Assembly (NCBI RefSeq): GCF_000517405.1
Contig: NZ_CP006568.1
Location: forward strand, 3,286,001-3,350,000
Direction: 5' to 3'
From: Candidatus Sodalis pierantonius str. SOPE
GTDB lineage: Bacteria; Pseudomonadota; Gammaproteobacteria; Enterobacterales; Enterobacteriaceae
DNA length: 64,000 nt
Shown here one piece after another: positions 55,669 through 63,906 of this stretch; positions within the stretch are counted from its first letter, which is position 1, and the number at the start of each line of letters is the position of its first letter. The position numbers were made by a program, and so were the translations under genes. The notes below the pieces were generated by a model, which saw only the letters and a list, made by a program, of their open reading frames with translations, made no database searches and was not told the origin of the DNA.

Positions 55669-56832
55669 TCAGACCGCCTTCACCTCAATCGGTTCGCCGT
55701 TCAAGCGTTTACACAACGTCCGCTTGGTACGGTCGATCACCTCTCCCGCCAGCTGTCCACAGGCGGCGTCAATATCGTCACCGCGCGTCTTACGCACGAT
55801 GGTGGTGAACCCGTACCCCATCAGCACCTTGGCGAAACGCTCCACCCTGCTGTTGGAGCTGCGGCCATAGGGGGCGCCGGGGAACGGGTTCCAGGGAATA
55901 AGGTTAATCTTGCACGGCGTATCTTTCAAACATGCCGCCAGTTGATGCGCATGCTCGGTGCCGTCATTAATGTGGTCGAGCATGACATACTCCACCGTCA
56001 CGCGCCCCTGATTGGCGTTGGATTTGTCCAGATAGCGGCGTACCGCCGACAAAAAAGTATCGATGTTGTACTTGCGGTTAATCGGCACAATTTCGTCGCG
56101 AATCGTATCGTTCGGCGCGTGAAGCGAAATCGCCAGCGCTACGTCTATCATATCGCCGAGCTTCTCGAGCGCCGGCACCACGCCCGACGTCGACAGCGTG
56201 ACACGGCGCTTGGACAGCCCGAAACCGAAATCGTCCAGCATGATCTCCATCGCCGGCACCACGTTGGTGAGGTTCAGCAGCGGCTCGCCCATGCCCATCA
56301 TGACCACGTTGGTGATAGGACGCTGGCCGGTGACCTTGGCCGCGCGCCAAACCTGGCCGATAATTTCCGACACCCGCAAATTGCGGTTAAAACCCTGCTG
56401 CGCGGTGGAGCAAAAGGTACACTGCAGCGCACAACCCACCTGGGAGGAAACGCACAGCGTGGCGCGGTCGTCCTCGGGGATGTAGACCGTCTCCACCTGC
56501 TGGTCGCCGACCTTGATGGCCCATTTGATGGTACCGTCGGCGGAGCGCTGCTCCTCGGCGACTTCCGGCGCGCGGATTTCCGCTAGCGCTTTCAGCCTGG
56601 CGCGCAAATGCTTGTTGATGTTCGTCATCTGATCGAAATCATCGCAGCAATAGTGATAGATCCATTTCATCACCTGATCGGCGCGAAAAGGTTTCTCCCC
56701 CAGCAACGAGAAAAATTCGCGCAGCTGCTGGCGGTTCATATCAAGCAGGTTCAATTTCTGCTGGGCCGCGGGCGCGGGAGAAGCGGACATTGCCGCCACG
56801 GGTGAGCGTTCAGATACCATTTGTTCAGACAT
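55669..56832 (-). CDS. rlmN: 23S rRNA/tRNA A2503/A37 methyltransferase RlmN
   Basis: 387 residues. The radical-SAM cluster motif CALQCTFCSTAQQGF and the late methyl-carrying Cys in DDIDAACGQLAG are present, as is MMGMGEPLLN. Compared with E. coli (RAAKIVGAAKVTG) the sequence reads RAAKVTG, a six-residue in-frame loss between the AAK repeats, probably by slippage. This loop is variable in the family, so function may be kept. The start is taken as MSEQ; one more ATG lies just before. Confidence 0.93.
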   Translation of the reverse strand: MSEQMVSERSPVAAMSASPAPAAQQKLNLLDMNRQQLREFFSLLGEKPFRADQVMKWIYHYCCDDFDQMTNINKHLRARLKALAEIRAPEVAEEQRSADGTIKWAIKVGDQQVETVYIPEDDRATLCVSSQVGCALQCTFCSTAQQGFNRNLRVSEIIGQVWRAAKVTGQRPITNVVMMGMGEPLLNLTNVVPAMEIMLDDFGFGLSKRRVTLSTSGVVPALEKLGDMIDVALAISLHAPNDTIRDEIVPINRKYNIDTFLSAVRRYLDKSNANQGRVTVEYVMLDHINDGTEHAHQLAACLKDTPCKINLIPWNPFPGAPYGRSSNSRVERFAKVLMGYGFTTIVRKTRGDDIDAACGQLAGEVIDRTKRTLCKRLNGEPIEVKAV

Positions 56833-56887
56833 CATTTTGTTGCAGGCCTCGTTATTACACGTTATGGCGCGAAATACATAAAGAAAT

Positions 56888-56924
56888 GCCCCGGCCGAGT
56901 GCGGACTACCACCTCATCCGGGGC
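56888..56924 (-). terminator. Possible terminator after ndk
   Basis: On the minus strand GCCCCGG pairs with CCGGGGC over a 23-base loop, followed by ATTTCTTTATG. It lies between the ndk stop (57005) and rlmN. The loop is long and the U-run short, so it is a moderate candidate. Confidence 0.4.
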
Positions 56925-57004
56925 GCATTGGAGACTGATTTTAGCGCAGAGCTGCCTGGCTTGAAAGGTGAAGCAGCCCTTTTTTCGCCGTTGTGCGGCG
57001 ACGA

Positions 57005-57436
57005 TTAGCGAATACGGGCGCAAACTTCGCCGTCGGCGAAGAAATAAGCGATTTCGCGTGCGGCGGATTCAGCGGAATCCGAACCGTGTACCGCGTTTTC
57101 GGTAAAGCCATCGGCATAGTCGGCGCGTAGCGTGCCGGCCAGCGCATTGGCGGGATTGGTGGCGCCCATGATTTCACGATTGCGGCGCACGGCGTCTTCC
57201 CCTTCGAGCACCTGCACCAGGATCGGGCCGGAAATCATAAAATCCACCAGGCTGTCGAAGAAAGGCTTGCCTTTATGCTCGGCGTAGAATCCCTCGGCCT
57301 GCTCACGGGTGAGCTGGAGCATTTTGGCGCCGACCACGGTCAGTCCGGTGCTTTCAAAGCGCTGGATAATGGCACCGATGACGTTTTTGGCCACGGCGTT
57401 CGGCTTGATGATGGAAAAGGTGCGTTCAATGGTCAT
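57005..57436 (-). CDS. ndk: Nucleoside diphosphate kinase
   Basis: 143 residues, E. coli length. It equilibrates nucleoside tri- and diphosphates; the phospho-histidine is in ENAVHGSDSAESAAREI near residue 117, and KPNAVAKN near 13 carries the ATP-contact Lys. In E. coli pbpC and yfhM lie between ndk and sseA; here only 297 bp separate them, so these are absent. Intact. Confidence 0.97.
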   Translation of the reverse strand: MTIERTFSIIKPNAVAKNVIGAIIQRFESTGLTVVGAKMLQLTREQAEGFYAEHKGKPFFDSLVDFMISGPILVQVLEGEDAVRRNREIMGATNPANALAGTLRADYADGFTENAVHGSDSAESAAREIAYFFADGEVCARIR

Positions 57437-57733
57437 GAGAACCTCTAGGTGGTTTTTGTTATGGCCGCGCTAATTCGCTGTTACGTCGGCCGGTGCAAGT
57501 GGCGCAGATTATAGGGGCGCGTGCAGCGCTCCGCTACCCTTAAAAATAACATTTAATTAAAAATAACGCCCCCACGTCGACAATGGCGCCTCCAGCGTTC
57601 CCCACGCCGCTTTTTCGCCCGCCCTGACCCGGCCGCCGCCGTCTGTGCCTTGAAGCCAACGGCAAAAAAGCCGACAATGCCCGGCAATGCGATGGCGCCG
57701 GCACAGTGTCCGACGCACGCCGAGACGGAGCCT

Positions 57734-58200
57734 ATGATGACCCAATCGTTATTCGTTAGCCAGCAGTGGCTACAGCAACATCTCGATGACCCCCAGGTGC
57801 GTATTCTGGACGCACGCATGCTGCCGCCCGGGTATCAGGGGCCGCGCGATATCGTCGCGGAATTTCGCGCGGGCCATCTGCCCGGCGCGGTGTTTTTCGA
57901 TATCGAGGCCCTGTCCGATAGCGCCTCTTCCCTGCCCCATATGCTGACTTCGCCGGCGCAGTTCGCGCGCGATATGGGCGCACTCGGCGTTAGCGACACC
58001 CAGCATTGCGTGATTTATGACGACGGTTCGCTGTTCTCAGCGCCGCGCGCCTGGTGGATGTTCCAGAGCAGCGGCGTCCGGTAGGTGTCGCTGCTAGCGG
58101 GGGGCCTCGACGCCTGGTCGCGCGCCGGACATCAGCCTGTATGACGGTTCGTAGAGCGAATGGTGCGCACGCGACGATACGCCTATCGCCGCGGCCGTGG
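57734..58200 (+). pseudogene. sseA: 3-mercaptopyruvate sulfurtransferase SseA, truncated
   Basis: The N-terminal rhodanese half is intact (DDPQVRILDARMLPPG, LPGAVFFDIEALSD, SLFSAPRAWWMFQSSGV). TAG at 58082-58084 then replaces a residue before VSLLAGGLDAWSR (E. coli: EKVSILGGGLAGW). After GHQP the sequence jumps to the extreme end of the protein, LYDGS-stop-SEW, where the Trp of LYDGAWSEW is also TAG (58152-58154). About 140 codons, including the catalytic Cys loop, are missing. The start follows GGAG; ATG 57734 or 57737. Confidence 0.88.
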
Positions 58201-58295
58201 CGATGGCCTTTAGCCGAAAGAGGACAGCGGCGCGGGGCTGCGGGAGGCGGCGCGGGAGGCCAATCCCGCCACCGTGCGCGGCCGCCAGCGTCGCC

Positions 58296-59018
58296 TTATG
58301 ACGGGGCGCCGCCCTTCACCGACCGCAGCCAACTGCCCCAGCGCCGTTCGTAAAAAGGCGTCAGGTGGTGGATGAAATAATGGCTGATGCCCGCCTCGCC
58401 CTCCTCAACCAGGCAGATATCCACCGGCTGCTCGTCCGGCGCGGTATCGGTCGCCACCTGACCCGTCGCTTGAATAGCTTCCTCGGCAGCGCTATCGCAC
58501 TCCAGACCGATAAGCCAGTGCGGCTCCTGCTCTGCGTCATCCCGCACCTGCAACAAATAAGCCCGCCGCACCTGCTTGTATTGCGCGAATAATGCCGTCA
58601 GCGAGTCTACCATCTGTTGCGGCATCTCCGCCGGCTCGCTGAGGGTCATGCGCATCTCCCCTTCCAGAACCTGCCGTTCGGTCAACGCATCGCCGTCGTT
58701 GCTCAGCCGTGCCGCGACTTCATCCGGGGCAAAGGACTTGCCGTAGGGTAGCTTGGGATTGAGAAACAGCTCGGCCCCGGCGGTCATGGCGAACAATGTG
58801 CGCACCGGCAGCGCGACGAAAGGCTGCGGCACCGCCACCGCGCTTTCCAGCGCCGCCACCGAAGTAAAAAAGGGAATCGCCGATCCGCCGTCTCGTTTTT
58901 CCCAGTGCTGCAAGGTGACCGGCGACGCGCCGTCATCGCGCGCGGCGCCGGCTATCCAATCATCGCCGGCGGCGCATTCGAGCGCCTGTTCCAGCGCATT
59001 ATCTTGTGAGGTGGTCAT
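58296..59018 (-). CDS. sseB: SseB (enhanced serine sensitivity protein)
   Basis: 240 residues (E. coli 258). Matches the SseB pattern: NALEQALECAAGD at the start, FVALPVRTLFAMTAGAELFLNPKLPYGKSFAPDEVA in the middle (SseB domain) and the C-terminal domain with YLLQVRDDAEQEPHWLIGLEC and ISHYFIHHLTPFYERRWGSW. Biochemical role unknown. It lies between pepB and the sseA pseudogene as in E. coli. Intact. Confidence 0.93.
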   Translation of the reverse strand: MTTSQDNALEQALECAAGDDWIAGAARDDGASPVTLQHWEKRDGGSAIPFFTSVAALESAVAVPQPFVALPVRTLFAMTAGAELFLNPKLPYGKSFAPDEVAARLSNDGDALTERQVLEGEMRMTLSEPAEMPQQMVDSLTALFAQYKQVRRAYLLQVRDDAEQEPHWLIGLECDSAAEEAIQATGQVATDTAPDEQPVDICLVEEGEAGISHYFIHHLTPFYERRWGSWLRSVKGGAPS

Positions 59019-59096
59019 ACTTAGCGATTCCAGACGCCGCCTGTACGGTCGTCATATCAAGCGGAAAAACGGCCCGCGCGCGAGCCAAAACGGGCA

Positions 59097-60278
59097 TCAG
59101 TCCTGCGCCTGCGCCAGCAGCAAGTTGGCAAGCGTACGCACGCCCAGCCCGGTGGCGCCGGCGCTGTGCGCGCCGCCCGCCACGTTGCTCATGTCGGCAA
59201 AATTGGACGGCAGATGATGTCGGTGGAATTCCGCCAGCGGCAGACGCCAGAACGGTTCATTCTCTTCGTCGGCGCTTTGCATCAACGCCGCTACCAGCGG
59301 GTCGTCAAAGCTGAACAATGCGTGATAAACATTGCCCAGGGCGGTTTTCGCGGCGTCGGTCAAAGTCGCACAGTCGATAATCAACTGCGGCCGCGCCGCG
59401 CTGGCGTCGATAAGCCCATCCGCCAACACCAGCCGGCCTTCCGCGTCGGTGTTCATCACTTCCACCGATTTGCCGTTGCGATAGCGAATGATATCCCCCA
59501 GCTTGAAGGCGTTGCCGCTCACCATGTTGTCGGCACAGCACAGAATCAGCCGCACCCGTTTATTCAAACCGCGACTGACGGCCAGCGCCAGCGCATCGGT
59601 CAGCGTGGCGCCGCCGCCCATATCGGACTTCATCGAATCCATGAAACTGCTGCCCTTCAGGCTATAGCCGCCGGTGTCGAAGGTAATGCCTTTCCCCACC
59701 AGGCAAGCCAGCACCGGCTCTTGCGCGTCGCCGCCCGGATTATAGTCCAGCGTCAATAAGACCGGCTGGCGATCGGAGCCGCGGCCGACGGTATGCAACC
59801 CCATATACTGGTTATCAAATAGATCATCGACTTTCGTGATGCGGTAGCTGATGGCGTCGTCAGCCACGGCGGACATGATATCCACCGCACGCTGCGCCAG
59901 CTGCTCCGGGCCAAGCTCCTCCGCCGGGGCATTAATGGTATGGCGCACCCAGTCAACGATTTGCAGCCGATTGTCCAGCTCTTGGCGCGCCGCCTCGGGC
60001 AACGTCGGCCACGCCACATGGCGCTCGCCTTTGGGCGCCCGATAGCCCGGCCAGAACGTCCAGCACCGCGCCAGATCCCATCCTTCTCCCACCAGCGCAA
60101 CCTGTTTTATCCCCTGGCCGTCAATTTTGCGCCCGGCGCGCTGAATAGCGCTTAGCGCATCATCGCCCGTCAAATGGACGGTCATTCCGTGCTCGTCAGC
60201 GCTCAATAACGCCTTTTCGCCCCAGCGCGGGTCGGCGGGTGCGGTGGAAAGCGTGAGCTGCATCGCTTCGGCCATCAT
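59097..60278 (-). CDS. pepB: Peptidase B (leucyl-aminopeptidase family), with internal deletion
   Basis: 393 residues against 427 in E. coli. The metal/catalytic residues remain: the Lys and Asp in VGKGITFDTGGYSLK, MDSMKSDMGGGATL, and NTDAEGRLVLADGLI. Near the end LPSNFADMSNVAGGAH runs directly into SAGATGLGVRTLANLL; E. coli PepB has about 37 residues more, including PAGASTAAGFLSHFV and WLHIDCSATY, a core strand and helix of the family. The frame is kept. The product is likely unstable or inactive, although the gene otherwise looks normal. GGAG precedes ATG 60278. Confidence 0.88.
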   Translation of the reverse strand: MMAEAMQLTLSTAPADPRWGEKALLSADEHGMTVHLTGDDALSAIQRAGRKIDGQGIKQVALVGEGWDLARCWTFWPGYRAPKGERHVAWPTLPEAARQELDNRLQIVDWVRHTINAPAEELGPEQLAQRAVDIMSAVADDAISYRITKVDDLFDNQYMGLHTVGRGSDRQPVLLTLDYNPGGDAQEPVLACLVGKGITFDTGGYSLKGSSFMDSMKSDMGGGATLTDALALAVSRGLNKRVRLILCCADNMVSGNAFKLGDIIRYRNGKSVEVMNTDAEGRLVLADGLIDASAARPQLIIDCATLTDAAKTALGNVYHALFSFDDPLVAALMQSADEENEPFWRLPLAEFHRHHLPSNFADMSNVAGGAHSAGATGLGVRTLANLLLAQAQD

Positions 60279-60887
60279 GAGACTGCTCCAATAAATTAGG
60301 GTAGTAATGCCGTCTGTACGTATCCGGTACAGTGGGGTGTCATAGCGATCCCGGGCCGCCTATGTCAAAGCGGCCTCTGGCCGCCTGGCTGGCCTGACCG
60401 CCGGCTGAAGTGCTTCATCTAACCAGACCCTAACGGTCGCCGCCAGCAGTTTTTTTTCCGGCGCCGACAACTGGCGCGAAAAGCAGCGGCGGAGTTATGG
60501 TCGTTGAAACAGATGACAGAAAAATGACAAATTCGCGCCGCAAGGTCTTGGCCGCGCGTGCCGCGGCGCAGCTTTGAACAAGACGGTGGCAACGCCAGCG
60601 CCGGCTTTGATCGCGGCGGTGAAAGCGCCCGCGGCGGCTAAAGATTAAAGTCCAATGAGGGACCACGCACCCGATCGGGCGAGCCGGCGGCGTACCTGAG
60701 CGTGGGGAGCAACGGCGGCGCGCAACATGCCGCCGTAAAAACCAGAGACGTCGCTGAAGGAGAAAACATGTCGAGGGATCCTCCAAGGTGCTGTCTGCCG
60801 CCGCAAAACCGCAGGGCACCGACGTAGACCCGATTGCCAGACGACACAACCGTCGAGAGAGACGGCATGGCAAAGGAGCGCGGGGCG
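60279..60887. other. Scar of the isc operon: iscU-iscA-hscB-hscA-fdx-iscX missing
   Basis: In E. coli six genes, about 4 kb, lie between iscS and pepB in this direction. Here 609 bp of G+C-rich sequence stand in their place and no fragment of those proteins could be read in any frame. No IS end or target duplication was found. The part just before pepB (60279-60330) should carry its ribosome site and maybe a new promoter. Confidence 0.8.
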
Positions 60888-62075
60888 CTACCGGGTACCG
60901 CATGCCGTGGCAACGCGCTGCGGCGCGACCTCGCGCAGTCGCGCAATGGCCGTCCGGGTCTGGCTGATGGCGTAATCGATTTCTTCCGGGGTGGTAAACC
61001 GCCCCAAAGAGAAACGAATGGCACTATGGGCAAGCTCATCATCCAGGCCCATGGCGCGCAGGACATAAGACGGTTCAAGGCTGGCGGAAGTACAGGCGGA
61101 TCCCGTCGAGACCGCCAGATCCTTAAGCACCATGATAAGAGACTCACCGTCCACATCGCGAAAGCTAACGTTAAGCACCGTCGCCACGTCCTGTTGCAGG
61201 TCGCCATTAACGAACACGCCGCCTATCTGCTGCAGCCCCTGCCATAACCGGTCGCGCAGCGCCCTCAGACGCGGCATTTCGCTCGTCAGCGCCTTCCCCG
61301 CGAGTTGATAGGCTTCCCCCATCCCGACAATTTGATGCACCGGCAACGTCCCGGAGCGCATACCGCGCTCGTGACCGCCGCCGTGAATTTGGGCCTCGAC
61401 CCGCACCCCCGGTTTGCGGCGCACGAACAAAGCGCCAATGCCCTTCGGGCCATAGACTTTATGGCCGCTGAACGACATGAGATCCACCGGCAACGCGGCC
61501 AGATCGATGGGCAGTTTACCGACGCTTTGAGTGGCGTCCACATGGAATAGCGCCCCGAGGGCGCGGCACAGTTCGCCAAAAGCCGCGATATCCTGGATCA
61601 CACCGGTTTCGTTATTGACGTGCATCAACGACACCAGAATCGTGTCATCCCGCAGCGCATCGCTTAACTGCTGCGGGGTAACGATACCGTTCGCCGGCGG
61701 CACCAGCCAGGTAACGTTGAAACCTTCATGCTCCAGCTGGTGACAGGCATCGACCACCGCTTTATGCTCGGTGACGGCGGTAATGATATGACGGCCTTTA
61801 GCACGGCCGGCGTGAGCGGCCCCTTTCAGAGCCAGATTATCGGACTCGGTGGCGCCGGACGTGAAGACGATTTCGCGGGGATCGGCCCCTACCAGGGCGG
61901 CGACCTGATTGCGGGCAATATCGACGGCTTCTTCCGCCTGCCAGCCGTAACGGTGGGAGCGGGAAGCCGGATTACCGAAAATACCGTCCAGCGTAAGATG
62001 CTGCATCATCTTCTCCACCACCCGCGGATCAACCGGCGTAGTAGCGGAGTAATCAAGATAAATCGGTAATTTCAT
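60888..62075 (-). CDS. iscS: Cysteine desulfurase IscS, C-terminally altered
   Basis: 395 residues. The PLP lysine is in SFSGHKVYGPKG and the persulfide-forming Cys in STGSACTSASLEPSYVLRA; the N-terminus MKLPIYLDYSATTPVDPRV is as in E. coli. E. coli IscS (404) ends with RLRDLSPLWEMYKQ then 15 more residues; here the sequence leaves the family after RLREVAP and ends QRVATACGTR. The lost tail is the docking site of IscU in E. coli. The enzyme should keep desulfurase activity for ThiI, TusA and other acceptors. Confidence 0.95.
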   Translation of the reverse strand: MKLPIYLDYSATTPVDPRVVEKMMQHLTLDGIFGNPASRSHRYGWQAEEAVDIARNQVAALVGADPREIVFTSGATESDNLALKGAAHAGRAKGRHIITAVTEHKAVVDACHQLEHEGFNVTWLVPPANGIVTPQQLSDALRDDTILVSLMHVNNETGVIQDIAAFGELCRALGALFHVDATQSVGKLPIDLAALPVDLMSFSGHKVYGPKGIGALFVRRKPGVRVEAQIHGGGHERGMRSGTLPVHQIVGMGEAYQLAGKALTSEMPRLRALRDRLWQGLQQIGGVFVNGDLQQDVATVLNVSFRDVDGESLIMVLKDLAVSTGSACTSASLEPSYVLRAMGLDDELAHSAIRFSLGRFTTPEEIDYAISQTRTAIARLREVAPQRVATACGTR

Positions 62076-62141
62076 GAAGCGTTAACTCCGGGCATCAATA
62101 ACAACGAATGCCCTTATTGTACTCAAGCGCGCAGGTTGACG

Positions 62142-62621
62142 TTAATCGTTTCCTGCGGTCGACCGTTGGCGATTCGGACGACGCGTATCATTATCTTGAC
62201 GATCGGCAACATCAAGGATCTCTTCATTACTGACCAGCTCGGCCAGTGTGATGTTGTTAAGAAACTCGCTAATGCGTACGCTAAGATCGCGCCAAAGGGT
62301 ATGGGTCAGGCAACGATCGCCGCCTTGACAGCCCTCTTTACCCTGGCAGCGGGTGGCGTCCACCGACTCATCCACGGCGGTGATAATCGCGCCGACGGCA
62401 ATCTGATCAGAGTCGCGACCCAGCAAATAACCTCCACCCGGCCCTCGGACGCTCGCCACCAGCTCATGCTTGCGCAGGCGGGAGAAGAGCTGCTCCAAAT
62501 AGGAAAGGGAAATGCCTTGGCGCTCGGAAATTTCGGCGAGCGGCACGGGACCCTTGCCGGAGTGTAGGGCGACATCAAGCATGGCGGTAACCGCGTAGCG
62601 GCCTTTGGAAGTCAGTCTCAT
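62142..62621 (-). CDS. iscR: Fe-S cluster-sensing regulator IscR
   Basis: 159 residues, Rrf2 family. The winged HTH (MRLTSKGRYAVTAMLDVAL, ISLSYLEQLFSRLRKHELVASVRGPGGGY) is intact, and the [2Fe-2S] ligands Cys-Cys-Cys-His are seen in RCQGKEGCQGGDRCLTHTLW (about 92-107). I chose ATG 62621, which gives the normal N-terminus; the open frame extends 14 codons upstream. It starts the isc transcript, followed by iscS after 66 bp. Intact despite loss of most of its operon. Confidence 0.96.
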   Translation of the reverse strand: MRLTSKGRYAVTAMLDVALHSGKGPVPLAEISERQGISLSYLEQLFSRLRKHELVASVRGPGGGYLLGRDSDQIAVGAIITAVDESVDATRCQGKEGCQGGDRCLTHTLWRDLSVRISEFLNNITLAELVSNEEILDVADRQDNDTRRPNRQRSTAGND

Positions 62622-62652
62622 GATCAGAATACCGGTGAAAATAACGTAGCAA

Positions 62653-62688
62653 AAGTCTGCCATTCCTGATTAAAATAATCAACTATTT
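62653..62688 (-). promoter_or_regulatory. iscR promoter with IscR type-1 site
   Basis: On the minus strand AAATAGTTGATTATTTTAAT is followed by CAGGAATGGCAGACTT. It matches the E. coli iscR promoter (TAGTTGACC...CTCGGGAATGTCAGACTT) with -35 TTGATT and -10 AGACTT, 18 bp apart, and the type-1 IscR pattern ATA-TTGA-..-TCAGG. A palindrome GAGTAAATTACTC lies just upstream at 62693-62705. Confidence 0.7.
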
Positions 62689-62748
62689 AACCGAGTAATT
62701 TACTCAAGCATTTATTCCCTTCCGCCGGCTGCTTTTGCAGCGGCCACC

Positions 62749-63060
62749 GGCGAGAAGCAGTCCTCGGCGGAGGAGGCTAACCGCGTCGAAACCGCGCGGT
62801 GTCGCCGACAACAGCTGTTGGCATCCGGGATAGGTCAATCCTGCACGCGGCACCGCCAGCGGCCGGGATGGGCTAAATTCTCCGGGCGCTCGCTGTAGGA
62901 ATTCGGAATAGGTCGATACTTAAGGCGAGCGCCGCCGGCGTTCAGAATAAACCCATCCGCCGTGCGGACGCCAACGGCATCCAAACTAAGTCAATCCTCC
63001 AGGTGAGTGCCGCCACGTTCAGAATTAATCATTCCTCCGGGCGAGCGTCGCCGCCATCCG
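62749..63060. repeat. Degenerate 78-bp tandem repeat between trmJ and iscR
   Basis: Related blocks recur with a period of 78 bp: GGGATAGGTCAATCCT (62827), GGAATAGGTCGATACT (62905) and AAACTAAGTCAATCCT (62983), and TTCAGAATAAACCCATCC (62941) against TTCAGAATTAATCATTCC (63019). GGCATCC ends at 62826 and again at 62982. The two best units share GCGAGCGCCGCC/GTGAGTGCCGCC. About three to four decayed copies are present; the last runs into the trmJ 3' end. Confidence 0.6.
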
Positions 63061-63785
63061 CAGGGTGCGTTTGCGGCTTTTGCGGATGCTCGATGGAGGT
63101 CAACATTCCACGTAGGATATTCAGCTCCTGGCTTTCCGGCCGCGCGCGATTGAATAGCCGACGCAGCTTGTTCATTACCAGTCCCGGATGGGCGCGACGG
63201 ATGAAACCGGTCGTACTCAGCACATGCTCCAAATGTTGATAAAATCGCTCCAGATCTTCTGCCAGAGGATAAGCCGAAGCGTCCGGCGCCGTTGCGTCCT
63301 GGCGCTGACTTTCCAGCCAGGCGACGCGGACTTCATACGCAAAAATCTGCACCGCCATCGCCAAGTTGAGGGAGCTGTACTCCAGATTGGCCGGGATCTG
63401 GACATGGAAATGGCATTTTTGCAATTCGTCATTGGTCAGGCCAACGCGCTCACGGCCAAACAAGAGCGCTACCGGGGCCTGCGCCGCCGCCTGCACGCTT
63501 TTCACGCCGCTCCAGCATCGGCCAGGGAAGCGTACGCGAACGAGCGCTGGTTCCCACCACCAGGCTACAGCCTGCCAGCGCCTGGTCGAGATGGTCAACC
63601 AGGGTAGCATTGCCGATAATATCACTGGCGCCGGCGGATAAGGCGATGGCCTGTGAATCGGGCTTATGCAGGGGATTGACCAGGTAGAAGTTGTTTAACC
63701 CCATGGTTTTCATCGCGCGGACGGTGGAGCCAATATTGCCGGTATGAGACGTTTCAACCAGTACGATGCGGATATTGTGCAGCAT
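63029..63785 (-). pseudogene. trmJ: tRNA (Cm32/Um32) methyltransferase TrmJ, frameshifted
   Basis: The SPOUT methyltransferase starts MLHNIRIVLVETSHTGNIGST (ATG 63785) and matches to SLVVGTSARSRTLPWPMLERRE. Then the frame changes near 63510, and VKSVQAAAQAPVALLFGRERVGLTNDELQKC to MNKLRRLFNRARPESQELNILRGML follows in another frame to 63029. E. coli has RECGLKSV here; a deletion between CGGCGTG repeats could explain the shift. A single sequencing error is the alternative. The catalytic knot (FGRERVGLTNDEL) is in the shifted part. Confidence 0.85.
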
Positions 63786-63906
63786 AATCTTACAAGTCAG
63801 AGGAAATGTGGGCGATAGGGTAGCATGGCCGTAGGTTTTTTGCTGACGCTCTGCTATACTCCGCGCCGTTTTAGTTCTTTAACATCTTAGTTAGTGGACG
63901 ATATCC

